A DNA stretch of 64,000 nucleotides, taken from contig JADIZB010000001.1 in assembly GCA_016705005.1 (NCBI GenBank), forward strand, positions 620,001 through 684,000. Direction: 5' to 3'. Of this stretch, positions 56,794 to 64,000 are shown piece after piece. Source of the DNA: Bacteroidales bacterium (lineage in GTDB: Bacteria > Bacteroidota > Bacteroidia > Bacteroidales > Lentimicrobiaceae). Each line of letters begins with the position of its first letter. Positions within the stretch are counted from its first letter, which is position 1. The translations under genes and the position numbers were made by a program. The notes beneath the pieces are model-generated. The model did no database searches. It was not told where the DNA came from and was given only the letters and a program-made list of their open reading frames with translations.

Positions 56794-57810
56794 TCAGAGA
56801 TTACCGGTTAATAATGCATATAACAGGTATAACAAAGCAAAGAATCCTGCAATGTATGCCAGAGGTTTTAACTGAAACCGGGCTTTACCCCGGAGATTTG
56901 TTTTCGTGCTGAACGAAAGGGCCCCTGCCTGTCCGGAAATTTCCAGTGTAGCTTCCCGACCCAGGATCAGGGGCATGTTCTCGGCCTGATGGCCGGCAGG
57001 AAAGCCAAACAATACCGGGTATTTGTACTCCTTCACCACTTCAGCAATGATCTCTTCCGCGGTTCTCCCAAAAGGCACGGTATTGTCTCGCATCTGGGTC
57101 ATTCCTCCGACCACCAGGCCGGCAAGCCTTTCAAGTTTCCCGGTGCGTTTCAGATTCATCATCATCCGGTCGATGTGGTACAGGTATTCGTCAAGGTCTT
57201 CAATAAACAGGATCTTCCCCTCGGTTTCAATATCCGATGGACTCCCGCACAGGCTGTAGAGGATGGACAGATTCCCACCCGTGACCACTCCCCGGGCGTT
57301 TCCAGGCTGCGACAAAGCTTCTGCTGTAATCCGGTATTCAGGCGTTTCACCAAAAAGGCATTTCCTCAGCGCTTCCGCAGCCGGTGAATTGCTTCCATCA
57401 GGCGGGAAATTCAGGGGCATGGTGGCATGTATGGTTTCAATACCAAGGTGACGGTGAACGTGTGAATGCAATACTGTAATATCGCTGTAACCGGCGATCC
57501 ATTTGGGGTGTTTCTCAAATTCAGAAAAATCAAGCCTGTCGATGATCCTTACCGTTCCGTACCCGCCCCGCGCGCAGATGATTGCTTTGATCTCCGGATC
57601 ATCAAGCATCTGCTGCAAATCGGAGGTTCGCTGTTCGTCGGAGCCGGCATACTGGTTGTCTTCTTCAAAAAGATATTTCCCCAACCTTACCTGCAGCCCC
57701 CAGGATCCGATCGCCTGAATGGCCGGTTTCATCTCTTCCGGTGAAACTTTCCTTGCAGTGGCCACGATGCCGATGTGATCACCTGGCTTCAGATATGGGG
57801 GAGTAATCAT
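56794..57810 (-). CDS. LD-carboxypeptidase (S66) with C-terminal membrane anchor
   Basis: 338 residues. S66 peptidases remove the terminal D-Ala from cytoplasmic muropeptides during murein recycling. The triad is visible: Ser109 in GYSDIT, Glu204 in FIEDLDEYLYHIDRMM and His274 in PAGHQAENMP; CARGGYGTVRI is the family hallmark near residue 80. Unlike E. coli LdcA (about 300 residues, soluble) it has a C-terminal tail with one hydrophobic helix (PLAYIAGFFALLYLLYALL, ~316-335) and only a few residues beyond, so it should be tail-anchored. Five bases separate it from yraN. Confidence 0.9.
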   Translation of the reverse strand: MITPPYLKPGDHIGIVATARKVSPEEMKPAIQAIGSWGLQVRLGKYLFEEDNQYAGSDEQRTSDLQQMLDDPEIKAIICARGGYGTVRIIDRLDFSEFEKHPKWIAGYSDITVLHSHVHRHLGIETIHATMPLNFPPDGSNSPAAEALRKCLFGETPEYRITAEALSQPGNARGVVTGGNLSILYSLCGSPSDIETEGKILFIEDLDEYLYHIDRMMMNLKRTGKLERLAGLVVGGMTQMRDNTVPFGRTAEEIIAEVVKEYKYPVLFGFPAGHQAENMPLILGREATLEISGQAGALSFSTKTNLRGKARFQLKPLAYIAGFFALLYLLYALLTGNL

Positions 57811-57974
57811 ATTTTCCTGATTGAATGATCAAAGATACATCATTCCTTCTATTCATTGCCGGTGATTGATGTACCATACCCCCATAAATAGGGGATATCG
57901 GCCGTACGCTTCACAACACCATAATTTAGAATGATTCTATTGCCGATACCGGCATTGATTCATGTCAGCTTAAG

Positions 57975-57982
57975 TATTTTTG
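57975..57982 (+). promoter_or_regulatory. -7 element TATTTTTG before the csaA remnant and rubrerythrin
   Basis: TATTTTTG lies 15 bases before ATG 57997 and probably now drives the rubrerythrin gene through the csaA remnant. Confidence 0.45.
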
Positions 57983-57996
57983 CTAAAAACCCGGAT

Positions 57997-58161
57997 ATGC
58001 TTGATTGGAATGATTTTGAGAAAGTTGAAATACGCACCGGTACCATTCTGAAGGCTGAAAATTTTCCTGAGGCCCGAAAACCGGCTTACAAACTGACCAT
58101 CGTTCCAACCATCTTCAGTTTAACCATCAGACAGAAAAATACGCAGACATACCAACCATAA
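57997..58161 (+). pseudogene. Remnant of a CsaA-type tRNA-binding protein
   Basis: The first ~35 codons match the start of CsaA (MLDWNDFEKVEIRTGTILK, then ENFPEARKPAYKLTIV), an export-related chaperone with a tRNA-binding OB fold of about 110 residues. After YKLTIV the similarity ends and an unrelated 18-residue tail runs to a stop at 58161. More than half of the fold is missing, so a deletion has probably inactivated the gene. The full-length domain is still present at the C-terminus of MetG 3 kb away. The remnant ends 11 bases before rubrerythrin. Confidence 0.75.
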
Positions 58162-58172
58162 AATCAAAAAAC

Positions 58173-58751
58173 ATGGAAAAAACCATCAAAGGAAGTCAAA
58201 CCGAAAAGAACCTGCTGAAAGCCTTCGCAGGGGAATCACAGGCAGCACGGCGTTACCGCCTTTTTGCCGCAAAGGCACGCGAAGACGGATACGAACAGGT
58301 TGCGGCATTTTTCGAAGAAACCGCCAACCAGGAGGATTCACATTCACGGATGTTCTTCAAATTTCTTGAAGGGGGCATGCTTGAAATTACCGCTACTTAT
58401 CCCGCAGGAATGGTAGGCAGCACTGCAGAAAATCTGCATGCTTCAGCCGAAGGCGAAAATGAGGAGTGGACCCTGCTTTATCCTGAATTTGCAAAGATTG
58501 CCGAGGAGGAGGGATTCAAAAGGGTGGCCAGCACCTTTAAACTGATTGCCGGCATTGAGCTGGAACACGAAAAACGTTACCTGAAACTGCTTGAAAACCT
58601 GAACAAAAACAAGGTGTTCGAGAAAGACGAAGAGATCATCTGGGTCTGCCGCCACTGCGGGTATCATTACAAAGGTAAAAAAGCTCTGAAAAACTGCCCG
58701 GCCTGTGAACATCCCCAGGCATTTTTTGAGCAGAAACAGGAGAATTATTAA
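58173..58751 (+). CDS. Rubrerythrin
   Basis: 192 residues, full length. The four-helix ferritin-like domain supplies di-iron ligands (Glu20 in AFAGESQAARRY, EETANQEDSH, and IAGIELEHEKRY), and a C-terminal rubredoxin-like domain holds one iron through Cys159, Cys162, Cys175 and Cys178 (VCRHCGYHYKG, NCPACEHP). Rubrerythrin reduces hydrogen peroxide in anaerobes and microaerophiles, so its presence fits an organism that meets oxygen but lives largely without it. A strong terminator follows. Confidence 0.96.
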   Translation: MEKTIKGSQTEKNLLKAFAGESQAARRYRLFAAKAREDGYEQVAAFFEETANQEDSHSRMFFKFLEGGMLEITATYPAGMVGSTAENLHASAEGENEEWTLLYPEFAKIAEEEGFKRVASTFKLIAGIELEHEKRYLKLLENLNKNKVFEKDEEIIWVCRHCGYHYKGKKALKNCPACEHPQAFFEQKQENY

Positions 58752-58769
58752 ACAGCTTCACTCCTGCGT

Positions 58770-58811
58770 AAATAAAGCTGGGACAAGACATGTTTTGTCC
58801 CAGCTTTATTT
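58770..58811 (+). terminator. Terminator after rubrerythrin
   Basis: Perfect 17-bp stem (AAATAAAGCTGGGACAA and its complement) around an eight-base loop, 18 bases past the stop. It is symmetrical, so it could work in both directions. Confidence 0.85.
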
Positions 58812-59310
58812 ATAAATGGCTGGTACGCATCTTATCCGCCAAAGTATAGGGGTGCTTCTGCTACACATCTTCTTTTTCATCACTTTTTTTTGAAATTTAC
58901 CGGTTATTGAGCGTTTCAGAATATCTTTTTACCAGACCGACTTCTATTCTGACAAATTGAGTCTATTAGCTTTAGACAGGATTTACAGGATTTTTTCGTA
59001 TTTGATTTTTTGCTTTGCTTACCGGATGATCCCGGCTCCGCCCGACCGCAGGGCTTGGGATTGTGATCACCAGAAAATGAATGTCTGGTTCATTATCAGG
59101 AACCTGAACGGAGCCGAAGGCAGCTGATAAAAGGTGGTCGGGCGGAGTCTGGACCACATAATAATGCAGCAGAGTCACCCGTCATCCAACCACAAATCCG
59201 GTTATTCCATCTGGAAAATATTATCTCCTGTTACTGCCAGCTTCACATGACTAACTTTGTTCAATCTGCATAAAGTAAACCCCATTGGAAATTCCACACA
59301 CTCTATTCCT
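58812..59310. other. Intergenic region with a long-span inverted repeat
   Basis: CCGGCTCCGCCCGACC at 59032-59047 is mirrored by GGTCGGGCGGAGTCTGG at 59136-59152, one mismatch plus end variation, with ~88 bases between. GC content is higher than in the flanks. No protein-like frame is found inside; it may be a structured RNA or the relic of a small mobile element. Confidence 0.5.
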
Positions 59311-59318
59311 TATCTTTG
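59311..59318 (+). promoter_or_regulatory. -7 element TATCTTTG for metG
   Basis: TATCTTTG lies 25 bases before ATG 59344; a TTG sits 23 bases further upstream. The position excludes the longer in-frame start at 59257. Confidence 0.5.
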
Positions 59319-59343
59319 CACCCTGTTTCAAAAACCTTATGCA

Positions 59344-61407
59344 ATGTCCGATTCTACCGCCAAAACCTTTAAACGTTACACCGTCACCTCCGCCCTTCCC
59401 TATGCCAATGGCCCCATCCACATCGGTCACCTGGCCGGGGTGTATGTGCCGGCCGATATCTATGTGCGCTATCTGCGCTCAAAAGGCGAAGATGTCGTTT
59501 TTATAGGAGGCTCTGATGAACACGGAGTACCCATAACCATCAAGGCGCGAAAAGAAGGCATTACCCCGCAGGAGGTGGTAGACAAGTATCACGGCATCAT
59601 TAAAAAGTCCTTTGAGGACTTTGGTGTTTCGTTTGATATCTATTCACGCACATCCAATGCCATCCACCACCGGACAGCCTCTGAATTCTTCACCAATCTG
59701 TATGATAAGGGAGAATTTATTGAAAAATTCTCGCAGCAATACTATGATGAGGAACACCAGACTTTCCTGGCCGACCGTTACATTACCGGAACCTGTCCTC
59801 ATTGCGGCTTTGAAAAGGCCTATGGTGACCAGTGTGAAAACTGCGGCACTTCGCTGAACGCAACCGACCTGATTAACCCAAAATCGGCGCTTAGCGGCAG
59901 TGTTCCGATGATGCGTGATACCAAACACTGGTTTCTGCCCCTCGATAAATACGAGCCCTGGCTGCGTGAGTGGATTCTCGAAAGCCATAAGGACGATTGG
60001 AAAACCAATGTTTACGGACAGTGCAAATCGTGGCTCGATCATGGCCTGCAACCACGTGCCGTCACCCGCGACCTCGACTGGGGTGTGAAGGTGCCTCTCA
60101 AAGAGGCAGAAGGCAAGGTGCTGTATGTGTGGTTTGACGCGCCCATCGGCTACATTTCGGCAACCCGTGAATGGGGAGAACAGACCGGCAAAGACTGGGA
60201 ACCCTACTGGAAATCGGCCGATACCAAACTGGTCCATTTTATCGGGAAGGACAACATCGTATTTCATTGCATCGTGTTTCCCGGCATGCTGAAGGCCGAA
60301 GGTTCCTTTATACTACCTGAAAATGTTCCGGCCAATGAGTTCCTGAACCTCGAGAGCGACAAGATCTCCACCTCACGCAACTGGGCGGTATGGCTGCACG
60401 AATACCTGGAGGATTTCCCCGGGAAACAGGATGTACTTCGTTATGTTTTAACGGCCAATGCCCCTGAAACCAAGGATAACGACTTTACCTGGCGTGATTT
60501 CCAGGCACGCAACAACAGTGAATTGCTGGCGGTTTTCGGCAACTTTGTTAACCGTACGCTGGTGCTTACGCAGAAATATTTCGTAGGCAAAGTCCCGGCC
60601 GTGGGACCTGTAGATGATTACGACAGGCAGGTACTGGCTGAGATGGCCGGTTACCCTGAAAAAATCGCCCAGAGCATCGAATTGTACCGGTTCAGGGAGG
60701 CCCTGAACGAACTGATGAACCTGGCGAGGCTGGGCAATAAGTACCTGACCGAAACCGAGCCCTGGAAAACGTTTAAGACAAACCCTGAACGTGTTCAGAC
60801 CAACCTCAACATCTGCCTTCAGATCTGTGCCAACCTGGCCATTTTATGCGAGCCATTCCTGCCTTTCAGCGCAGCAAAGCTCAACAGAATGCTTAATCTC
60901 AGCACATCGAAATGGAACAGGGCCGGCAGTGCTGCCCTGCTCCCCGACGGTCACCTGCTGGGTGAGCCTGAGTTGTTGTTTGAGCGGATTGAAGATGCCG
61001 CCATTGAAGCCCAGGTGCAGAAGCTGCTCGACACCAAAAAGGCCAACGAGGCTGAGAATGCCACAGCCAATCCGGTGAAACCGGTGGTTGAATTTGACGA
61101 TTTCGGTAAAATTGACCTGCGTATCGGCACCATCATCGCTGCCGAGAAAGTAGCGAAAACCAAAAAGCTGCTGAAACTCACCATCGATACCGGTATCGAC
61201 AAAAGGACTGTCGTTTCGGGCATTGCCGAGTATTACGAACCTCAAAACATCATCGGGCAACAGGTGACCATTCTGGTAAACCTGGCTCCGAGAAATCTCA
61301 AGGGCATTGACTCCCAGGGTATGATCCTGATGGCTGAAGACCACGATGGAAGGCTGGGCTTTGTAGCCCCCACCACAGCCATGAAGAATGGAAGCGAAGT
61401 CAGATAG
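59344..61407 (+). CDS. metG: Methionyl-tRNA synthetase with C-terminal tRNA-binding domain
   Basis: 687 residues from ATG 59344 (MSDSTAKTFKRYTVTSALPY); a longer in-frame start lies upstream of the promoter. Class I motifs: HIGHLAG (26-32) and the KMSKS counterpart DKISTSR, a common MetRS variant. A zinc knuckle CPHCGFEKAYGDQCENCG identifies the four-Cys type. After the anticodon-binding helical domain, a Lys/Ala linker leads to a CsaA/Trbp111-like OB domain (FDDFGKIDLRIGTIIAAE to the end) that aids dimerisation and tRNA binding. Confidence 0.97.
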   Translation: MSDSTAKTFKRYTVTSALPYANGPIHIGHLAGVYVPADIYVRYLRSKGEDVVFIGGSDEHGVPITIKARKEGITPQEVVDKYHGIIKKSFEDFGVSFDIYSRTSNAIHHRTASEFFTNLYDKGEFIEKFSQQYYDEEHQTFLADRYITGTCPHCGFEKAYGDQCENCGTSLNATDLINPKSALSGSVPMMRDTKHWFLPLDKYEPWLREWILESHKDDWKTNVYGQCKSWLDHGLQPRAVTRDLDWGVKVPLKEAEGKVLYVWFDAPIGYISATREWGEQTGKDWEPYWKSADTKLVHFIGKDNIVFHCIVFPGMLKAEGSFILPENVPANEFLNLESDKISTSRNWAVWLHEYLEDFPGKQDVLRYVLTANAPETKDNDFTWRDFQARNNSELLAVFGNFVNRTLVLTQKYFVGKVPAVGPVDDYDRQVLAEMAGYPEKIAQSIELYRFREALNELMNLARLGNKYLTETEPWKTFKTNPERVQTNLNICLQICANLAILCEPFLPFSAAKLNRMLNLSTSKWNRAGSAALLPDGHLLGEPELLFERIEDAAIEAQVQKLLDTKKANEAENATANPVKPVVEFDDFGKIDLRIGTIIAAEKVAKTKKLLKLTIDTGIDKRTVVSGIAEYYEPQNIIGQQVTILVNLAPRNLKGIDSQGMILMAEDHDGRLGFVAPTTAMKNGSEVR

Positions 61408-61800
61408 GCATTGTGGATTGCGGATTGCGGATTTTGGACTGAGGATTGAGGGAATCCACGCAAAGACGCTATGACGCAAAGATTTATTTTACGAATCCTG
61501 TATGCACCCCCTGTTCGCGTGCATCTTATCTTTCGATGCGTGCGAAACAAAGCCTCGGACTGGTCTGACAAACCCCTGTTCGCGCGCATCTTATCTTCTG
61601 ATGCGTGCGAGCTTGTGGCTTTCAGATTGAAAATCCACGCAAAGACGCCAAGACGCAAGGATTCTTTTGGCGCATCTTACCCGACAGTAGCGGGAAGGCA
61701 TTCTGATGCGGGCTTACAAGAACCGGTTTGCGATAGCTTTTAAAATTCAAATATCCCATTATCCCATCATTCCATCATTCCAATATCCAAAAATTTTCCC
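61408..61800. repeat. Intergenic cluster of REP-like direct and palindromic repeats
   Basis: Contains a GGATTGC tandem tract (61415-61450), two copies of AATCCACGCAAAGACGC (61453-61469 and 61632-61648), and two 38-bp near-identical units beginning CCCCTGTTCGCG (61507-61544 and 61573-61610). Each 38-bp unit folds as a stem of CGCxxGCATC with GATGCGTGCG. A third, diverged GCATC/GATGCG pair lies at 61670-61710. No coding sequence is recognised. Confidence 0.65.
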
Positions 61801-61805
61801 ATATT

Positions 61806-61820
61806 TGCAACATTGTTGCA
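61806..61820 (+). promoter_or_regulatory. Palindromic operator candidate TGCAACATTGTTGCA
   Basis: A perfect 15-bp palindrome 35 bases before the Fur-family gene, adjacent to an imperfect -7 (CATATTTG, 61803 region). Such symmetry and position suggest autorepression by the Fur-like product. Confidence 0.55.
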
Positions 61821-61854
61821 TTTGGAACGTTTATGCATCTGAAATCACATTTTT

Positions 61855-62262
61855 ATGCAGGCACTGGAGATTTTACAACAGCATAATTTAAAGAAAACAT
61901 CACCAAGGCTGGCCATAATCGAGGCTTTGCAATCATCGGGTGAACCGCTTGCCGAAGCCGAAATCAGTATAAAAATGGGAAGTCACTACGACCGTACCAC
62001 TTTTTACCGGAGTATGCTAACACTGGAAGAAGCCGGAATTCTGCACAGGATCATTGTGGACAAACTGCTGGTGAAATATGCCCTGAACCCTGCCGGACCA
62101 ACCGTAAAAAGCCAGACGGATCACGCTCACTTTTATTGCAACCAATGTAAAAAACTGGTTTGTCTTGAAGAAATACATCCCGGACCCTATCGCTTGCCGG
62201 CCGGCTTTCAAACCAGCGAATCGGAGGTAATCATTAAGGGATTGTGCAACAAATGCAGTTAA
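61855..62262 (+). CDS. Fur-family metal-responsive transcriptional regulator
   Basis: 135 residues. The winged-helix DNA-binding half (KKTSPRLAIIEALQSSG, YDRTTFYRSMLTLEEAGILHRI) is followed by the metal-binding half with HAHFYCNQCKKLVCLEE and a C-terminal CNKC. The two CxxC pairs (Cys95/98, Cys131/134) form the structural zinc site. The recognition helix is TTFYRSM rather than the usual ATVYRTL. Zur, Fur and PerR cannot be told apart reliably here. Nearby exported Cys/His protein and TonB receptor suggest metal uptake under its control. A palindrome upstream may be its operator. Confidence 0.88.
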   Translation: MQALEILQQHNLKKTSPRLAIIEALQSSGEPLAEAEISIKMGSHYDRTTFYRSMLTLEEAGILHRIIVDKLLVKYALNPAGPTVKSQTDHAHFYCNQCKKLVCLEEIHPGPYRLPAGFQTSESEVIIKGLCNKCS

Positions 62263-62300
62263 AAACCTGATTTCCCATTAGCTTAATACTCTTTCCCTTT

Positions 62301-62363
62301 TACTTTTTACTTTTTACTTTTTACTTTTTACTTTTAGCTTTTTACTTTTAACTTTTAACTTAA
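62301..62363 (+). repeat. Nine heptamer units (TACTTTT and variants) abutting a start codon
   Basis: Five exact TACTTTT units (62301-62335), then AGCTTTT, TACTTTT, AACTTTT and AACTTAA, ending two bases before ATG 62366. The repeat occupies exactly where promoter and leader of the next gene should be. Confidence 0.85.
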
Positions 62364-62365
62364 CT

Positions 62366-62689
62366 ATGTCTCCCCGGTTCAAACCCGCATTTTCAATCCT
62401 GTTGATCCTGCTGCTGCTTAACCCGATGCTGGTGAGGTCGCTGCACAGGCACAACGACAGGTTTGCAGCATGCGGAACAGAAAATGCACCCGGGATTAAT
62501 TCATCCTGTTATCACCATGAGCATTGCGAAATCTGCAGTTTTGATTTCGTTATTGCATTCATTGAAGAAGTTGATGCCAACGGGGTATTCAGGACCGTTA
62601 TCGGTAATTCGTATAGCGCTGCCACCTGGTCAACCCCTTCCCCAAACGCATATTTCTCGCCTTTGCGCGCACCCCCCTCCACCATCTGA
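62366..62689 (+). CDS. Small exported Cys/His-rich protein
   Basis: 107 residues. An N-terminal hydrophobic segment (AFSILLILLLLNPMLV) looks like a signal peptide. It is followed by LHRHNDRFAACG and SCYHHEHCEICSF, giving four Cys and six His within 31 residues, a likely metal site. The C-terminal half is unremarkable. I do not recognise the family. Small proteins with an HH..C..C motif often precede TonB-dependent receptors in Bacteroidota metal loci. Expression may depend on the heptamer repeat directly upstream. Confidence 0.65.
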   Translation: MSPRFKPAFSILLILLLLNPMLVRSLHRHNDRFAACGTENAPGINSSCYHHEHCEICSFDFVIAFIEEVDANGVFRTVIGNSYSAATWSTPSPNAYFSPLRAPPSTI

Positions 62690-63004
62690 TGCAATTTCAG
62701 ATCATCAGCCATCAGCCCTGACGGCTATCGTATTGTAAGCCAACAGATGATGAATGATGCCACTGTATATTTCTGAATGCCCGAAATGGATTTAGAATCA
62801 GCCGTAGGGTGGTTCCGTGTCAGTAACGGCATGGCCAAAAGCTACCGGAGCATTCTGGAATTTACATGAGTCAACAATCCGCAGCTTTATCACGAAGAAC
62901 GGCATTGATCATCTTTTGAAAGATGAATAAAAATCATCTGCACTTATTTCATCATGCTTATCATTCAACAATTCAGGGAAAGCATAAAAAAAACCTCTAA
63001 TTCA
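62690..63004. other. Intergenic region before the TonB-dependent receptor
   Basis: About 315 bases. A 37-codon frame from GTG 62818 to TAA (ending ITKNGIDHLLKDE) looks weakly protein-like and could be a gene remnant, but it matches nothing I recognise. Confidence 0.35.
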
Positions 63005-64000
63005 ATGAAAATGAAAAAAATATTTGTTTCAGGCGTCCTGTTGCTTACCGTTTTTTGTGCGGGCGCACAACACAGGATATCAGGAAAAATTACCAACCAG
63101 AACAACGATCCCTTACCGGGAGCTACGGTATTTATCTCAGAGTTGAGCAAGGGAACCGTTTCTGACAACAACGGCAACTACGAATTGCGGAATCTTCCCG
63201 ACGGAAAAATAAGAATTCAGTTTTCCTTTATCGGCTATACAAGCCGCATTGAGACTGCAGAAGCAGGATCAGTAAACACAACACTCAATATTACCCTGAA
63301 GCAGACGGCAATTGAAGCCGACGAAATCGTGATTTCGGGAGGATACAACTCAACCCAGCATGAGAACGCGGTGAAAATTGATGTACTGAATCTCACTGAC
63401 AGCCGGTCATCAGGCATTCCGGATTTTACCCGTATTTTGACAAATGTTCCTGGCGTGGATATGATTTCAAAAGGCAATGGAATTTCCAGACCGGTAATTC
63501 GCGGACTCTCACTTAACGACATCCTTGTTCTGAGCAATGGCGTTCGTTTTGAAAATTACCAGTTCTCCGATCACCATCCGCTCGGCATTGAAGAATTCGG
63601 GATTGAAACGGTTGAAATAATCAAAGGTCCGGCTTCACTCCTGTATGGCTCAGATGCCATCGGAGGAGTCATCAATTTCATTAAGGAAAAACCGGCACCG
63701 GTGGGGCTGGTAGAAGGCGATTATAACCTGCAGCTGTTTTCGAATTCACAGGGAATTGTAAACAATCTGGGAATCAAGGGTTCAACGGGAAATTTTTATG
63801 GGGGAATCAGGTTTGGCAACAAGAGTCATGGAGATTACCTTCAGGGTGGAGGTACTTTTGTTCCGAACACCCGTTTCAATGGAAATTCATTTCTGGCAAA
63901 TGCAGGATATCACAACAGGAAAATGTCGCTGAACCTGTTCTACGACTACAGTCAATATAAGGTTGGTATTGCAGAAGAAGATGCCATTGATACGATCAAT
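63005..64000 (+). CDS. TonB-dependent outer-membrane receptor (C-terminus beyond window)
   Basis: 332 codons before the window ends, still in frame. The signal peptide (MKMKKIFVSGVLLLTVFCAGAQ) is followed by a CarboxypepD_reg-like domain (ISGKITNQNNDPLPGATVFISE to LKQTAIEADEIVISGGY) and the TonB plug (IPDFTRILTNVPGVDMISKG, RPVIRGLSLNDILVL, VEIIKGPASLLYGSDAIGGVINFI). The barrel begins after residue ~235. No SusD partner is visible before it. The Fur-like regulator and Cys/His-rich protein upstream suggest a metal or metallophore substrate, which is inference from context. TonB is encoded at 38.1 kb. Confidence 0.92.
   Translation, partial: MKMKKIFVSGVLLLTVFCAGAQHRISGKITNQNNDPLPGATVFISELSKGTVSDNNGNYELRNLPDGKIRIQFSFIGYTSRIETAEAGSVNTTLNITLKQTAIEADEIVISGGYNSTQHENAVKIDVLNLTDSRSSGIPDFTRILTNVPGVDMISKGNGISRPVIRGLSLNDILVLSNGVRFENYQFSDHHPLGIEEFGIETVEIIKGPASLLYGSDAIGGVINFIKEKPAPVGLVEGDYNLQLFSNSQGIVNNLGIKGSTGNFYGGIRFGNKSHGDYLQGGGTFVPNTRFNGNSFLANAGYHNRKMSLNLFYDYSQYKVGIAEEDAIDTIN

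Noticed and set aside
58972..59178. 68-codon minus-strand frame across the inverted repeat
   Set aside because: Sequence is not protein-like, and the frame is explained by the GC-rich inverted repeat.
59257..59343. N-terminal extension of MetG
   Set aside because: The extra 29 codons include the TATCTTTG promoter element and do not match the family start.

Overview
This window is a chromosomal segment from a member of the Bacteroidota, probably class Bacteroidia. The evidence is SprA and PorP/SprF of the type IX secretion system (T9SS), T9SS type A and type B sorting tails, a CarboxypepD-plug TonB-dependent receptor, and many promoters with the Bacteroidota -7 element TAnnTTTG, some with TTG about 20 bases upstream. 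There is little Shine-Dalgarno use. I see no rRNA, tRNA, CRISPR array, integrase or transposase.

Layout. 1-2.5 kb: an exported cyanophycinase-like S51 peptidase (cut by the left edge) divergent from an isoaspartyl dipeptidase; together they look like a cyanophycin / beta-aspartyl peptide degradation pair. 2.7-6 kb: LOG-family hydrolase and lipB (overlapping), an exported M64 peptidase and a small c-type cytochrome lipoprotein. 6-21.8 kb: a lipid/polyene-type biosynthetic locus. Its core is one long minus-strand operon (21.8 to 10.4 kb) read from a clear promoter: ketosynthase, cysteine-less ketosynthase partner, lipoprotein, hotdog dehydratase, GT2-DUF2062 glycosyltransferase, a half-MMPL/acyltransferase/methyltransferase fusion, two tandem CrtI-type FAD oxidoreductases and a C45 acyltransferase whose membrane anchor is split off by a frameshift. 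A PaaK-like ligase and an acyltransferase (8.4-6.0 kb) follow after an intervening T9SS-secreted BNR protein. The set resembles aryl polyene/flexirubin clusters, but carrier protein, ketoreductase, ammonia lyase and DarA/DarB are absent from the window.

22-29.6 kb is housekeeping: recX-prfB (with the programmed +1 frameshift), an FKBP lipoprotein, a sirtuin lacking most zinc cysteines, mdh, maeB and ruvA. 29.7-36.9 kb is the giant sprA (TTG start), followed by gcvH, a VanZ protein and tonB. 38.9-40.0 kb is non-coding and carries a duplicated hairpin/promoter-like element.

40-52.8 kb: PorP/SprF downstream of a huge repetitive surface protein (choice-of-anchor L, SprB/PKD-like and HYR-like repeats, type B tail). 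The reading frame of the latter is broken twice inside its 219-bp and 255-bp repeat arrays. 53-61.4 kb: a pseudouridine synthase with a long charged repeat tail, a universal stress protein, yraN, a membrane-anchored LD-carboxypeptidase, a csaA remnant, rubrerythrin and metG. 61.4-64 kb: REP-like palindromic repeats, a Fur-family regulator with a palindromic operator, a heptamer tandem repeat abutting a small Cys/His-rich exported protein, and a TonB-dependent receptor cut by the right edge; these last genes look like a metal-responsive uptake locus.
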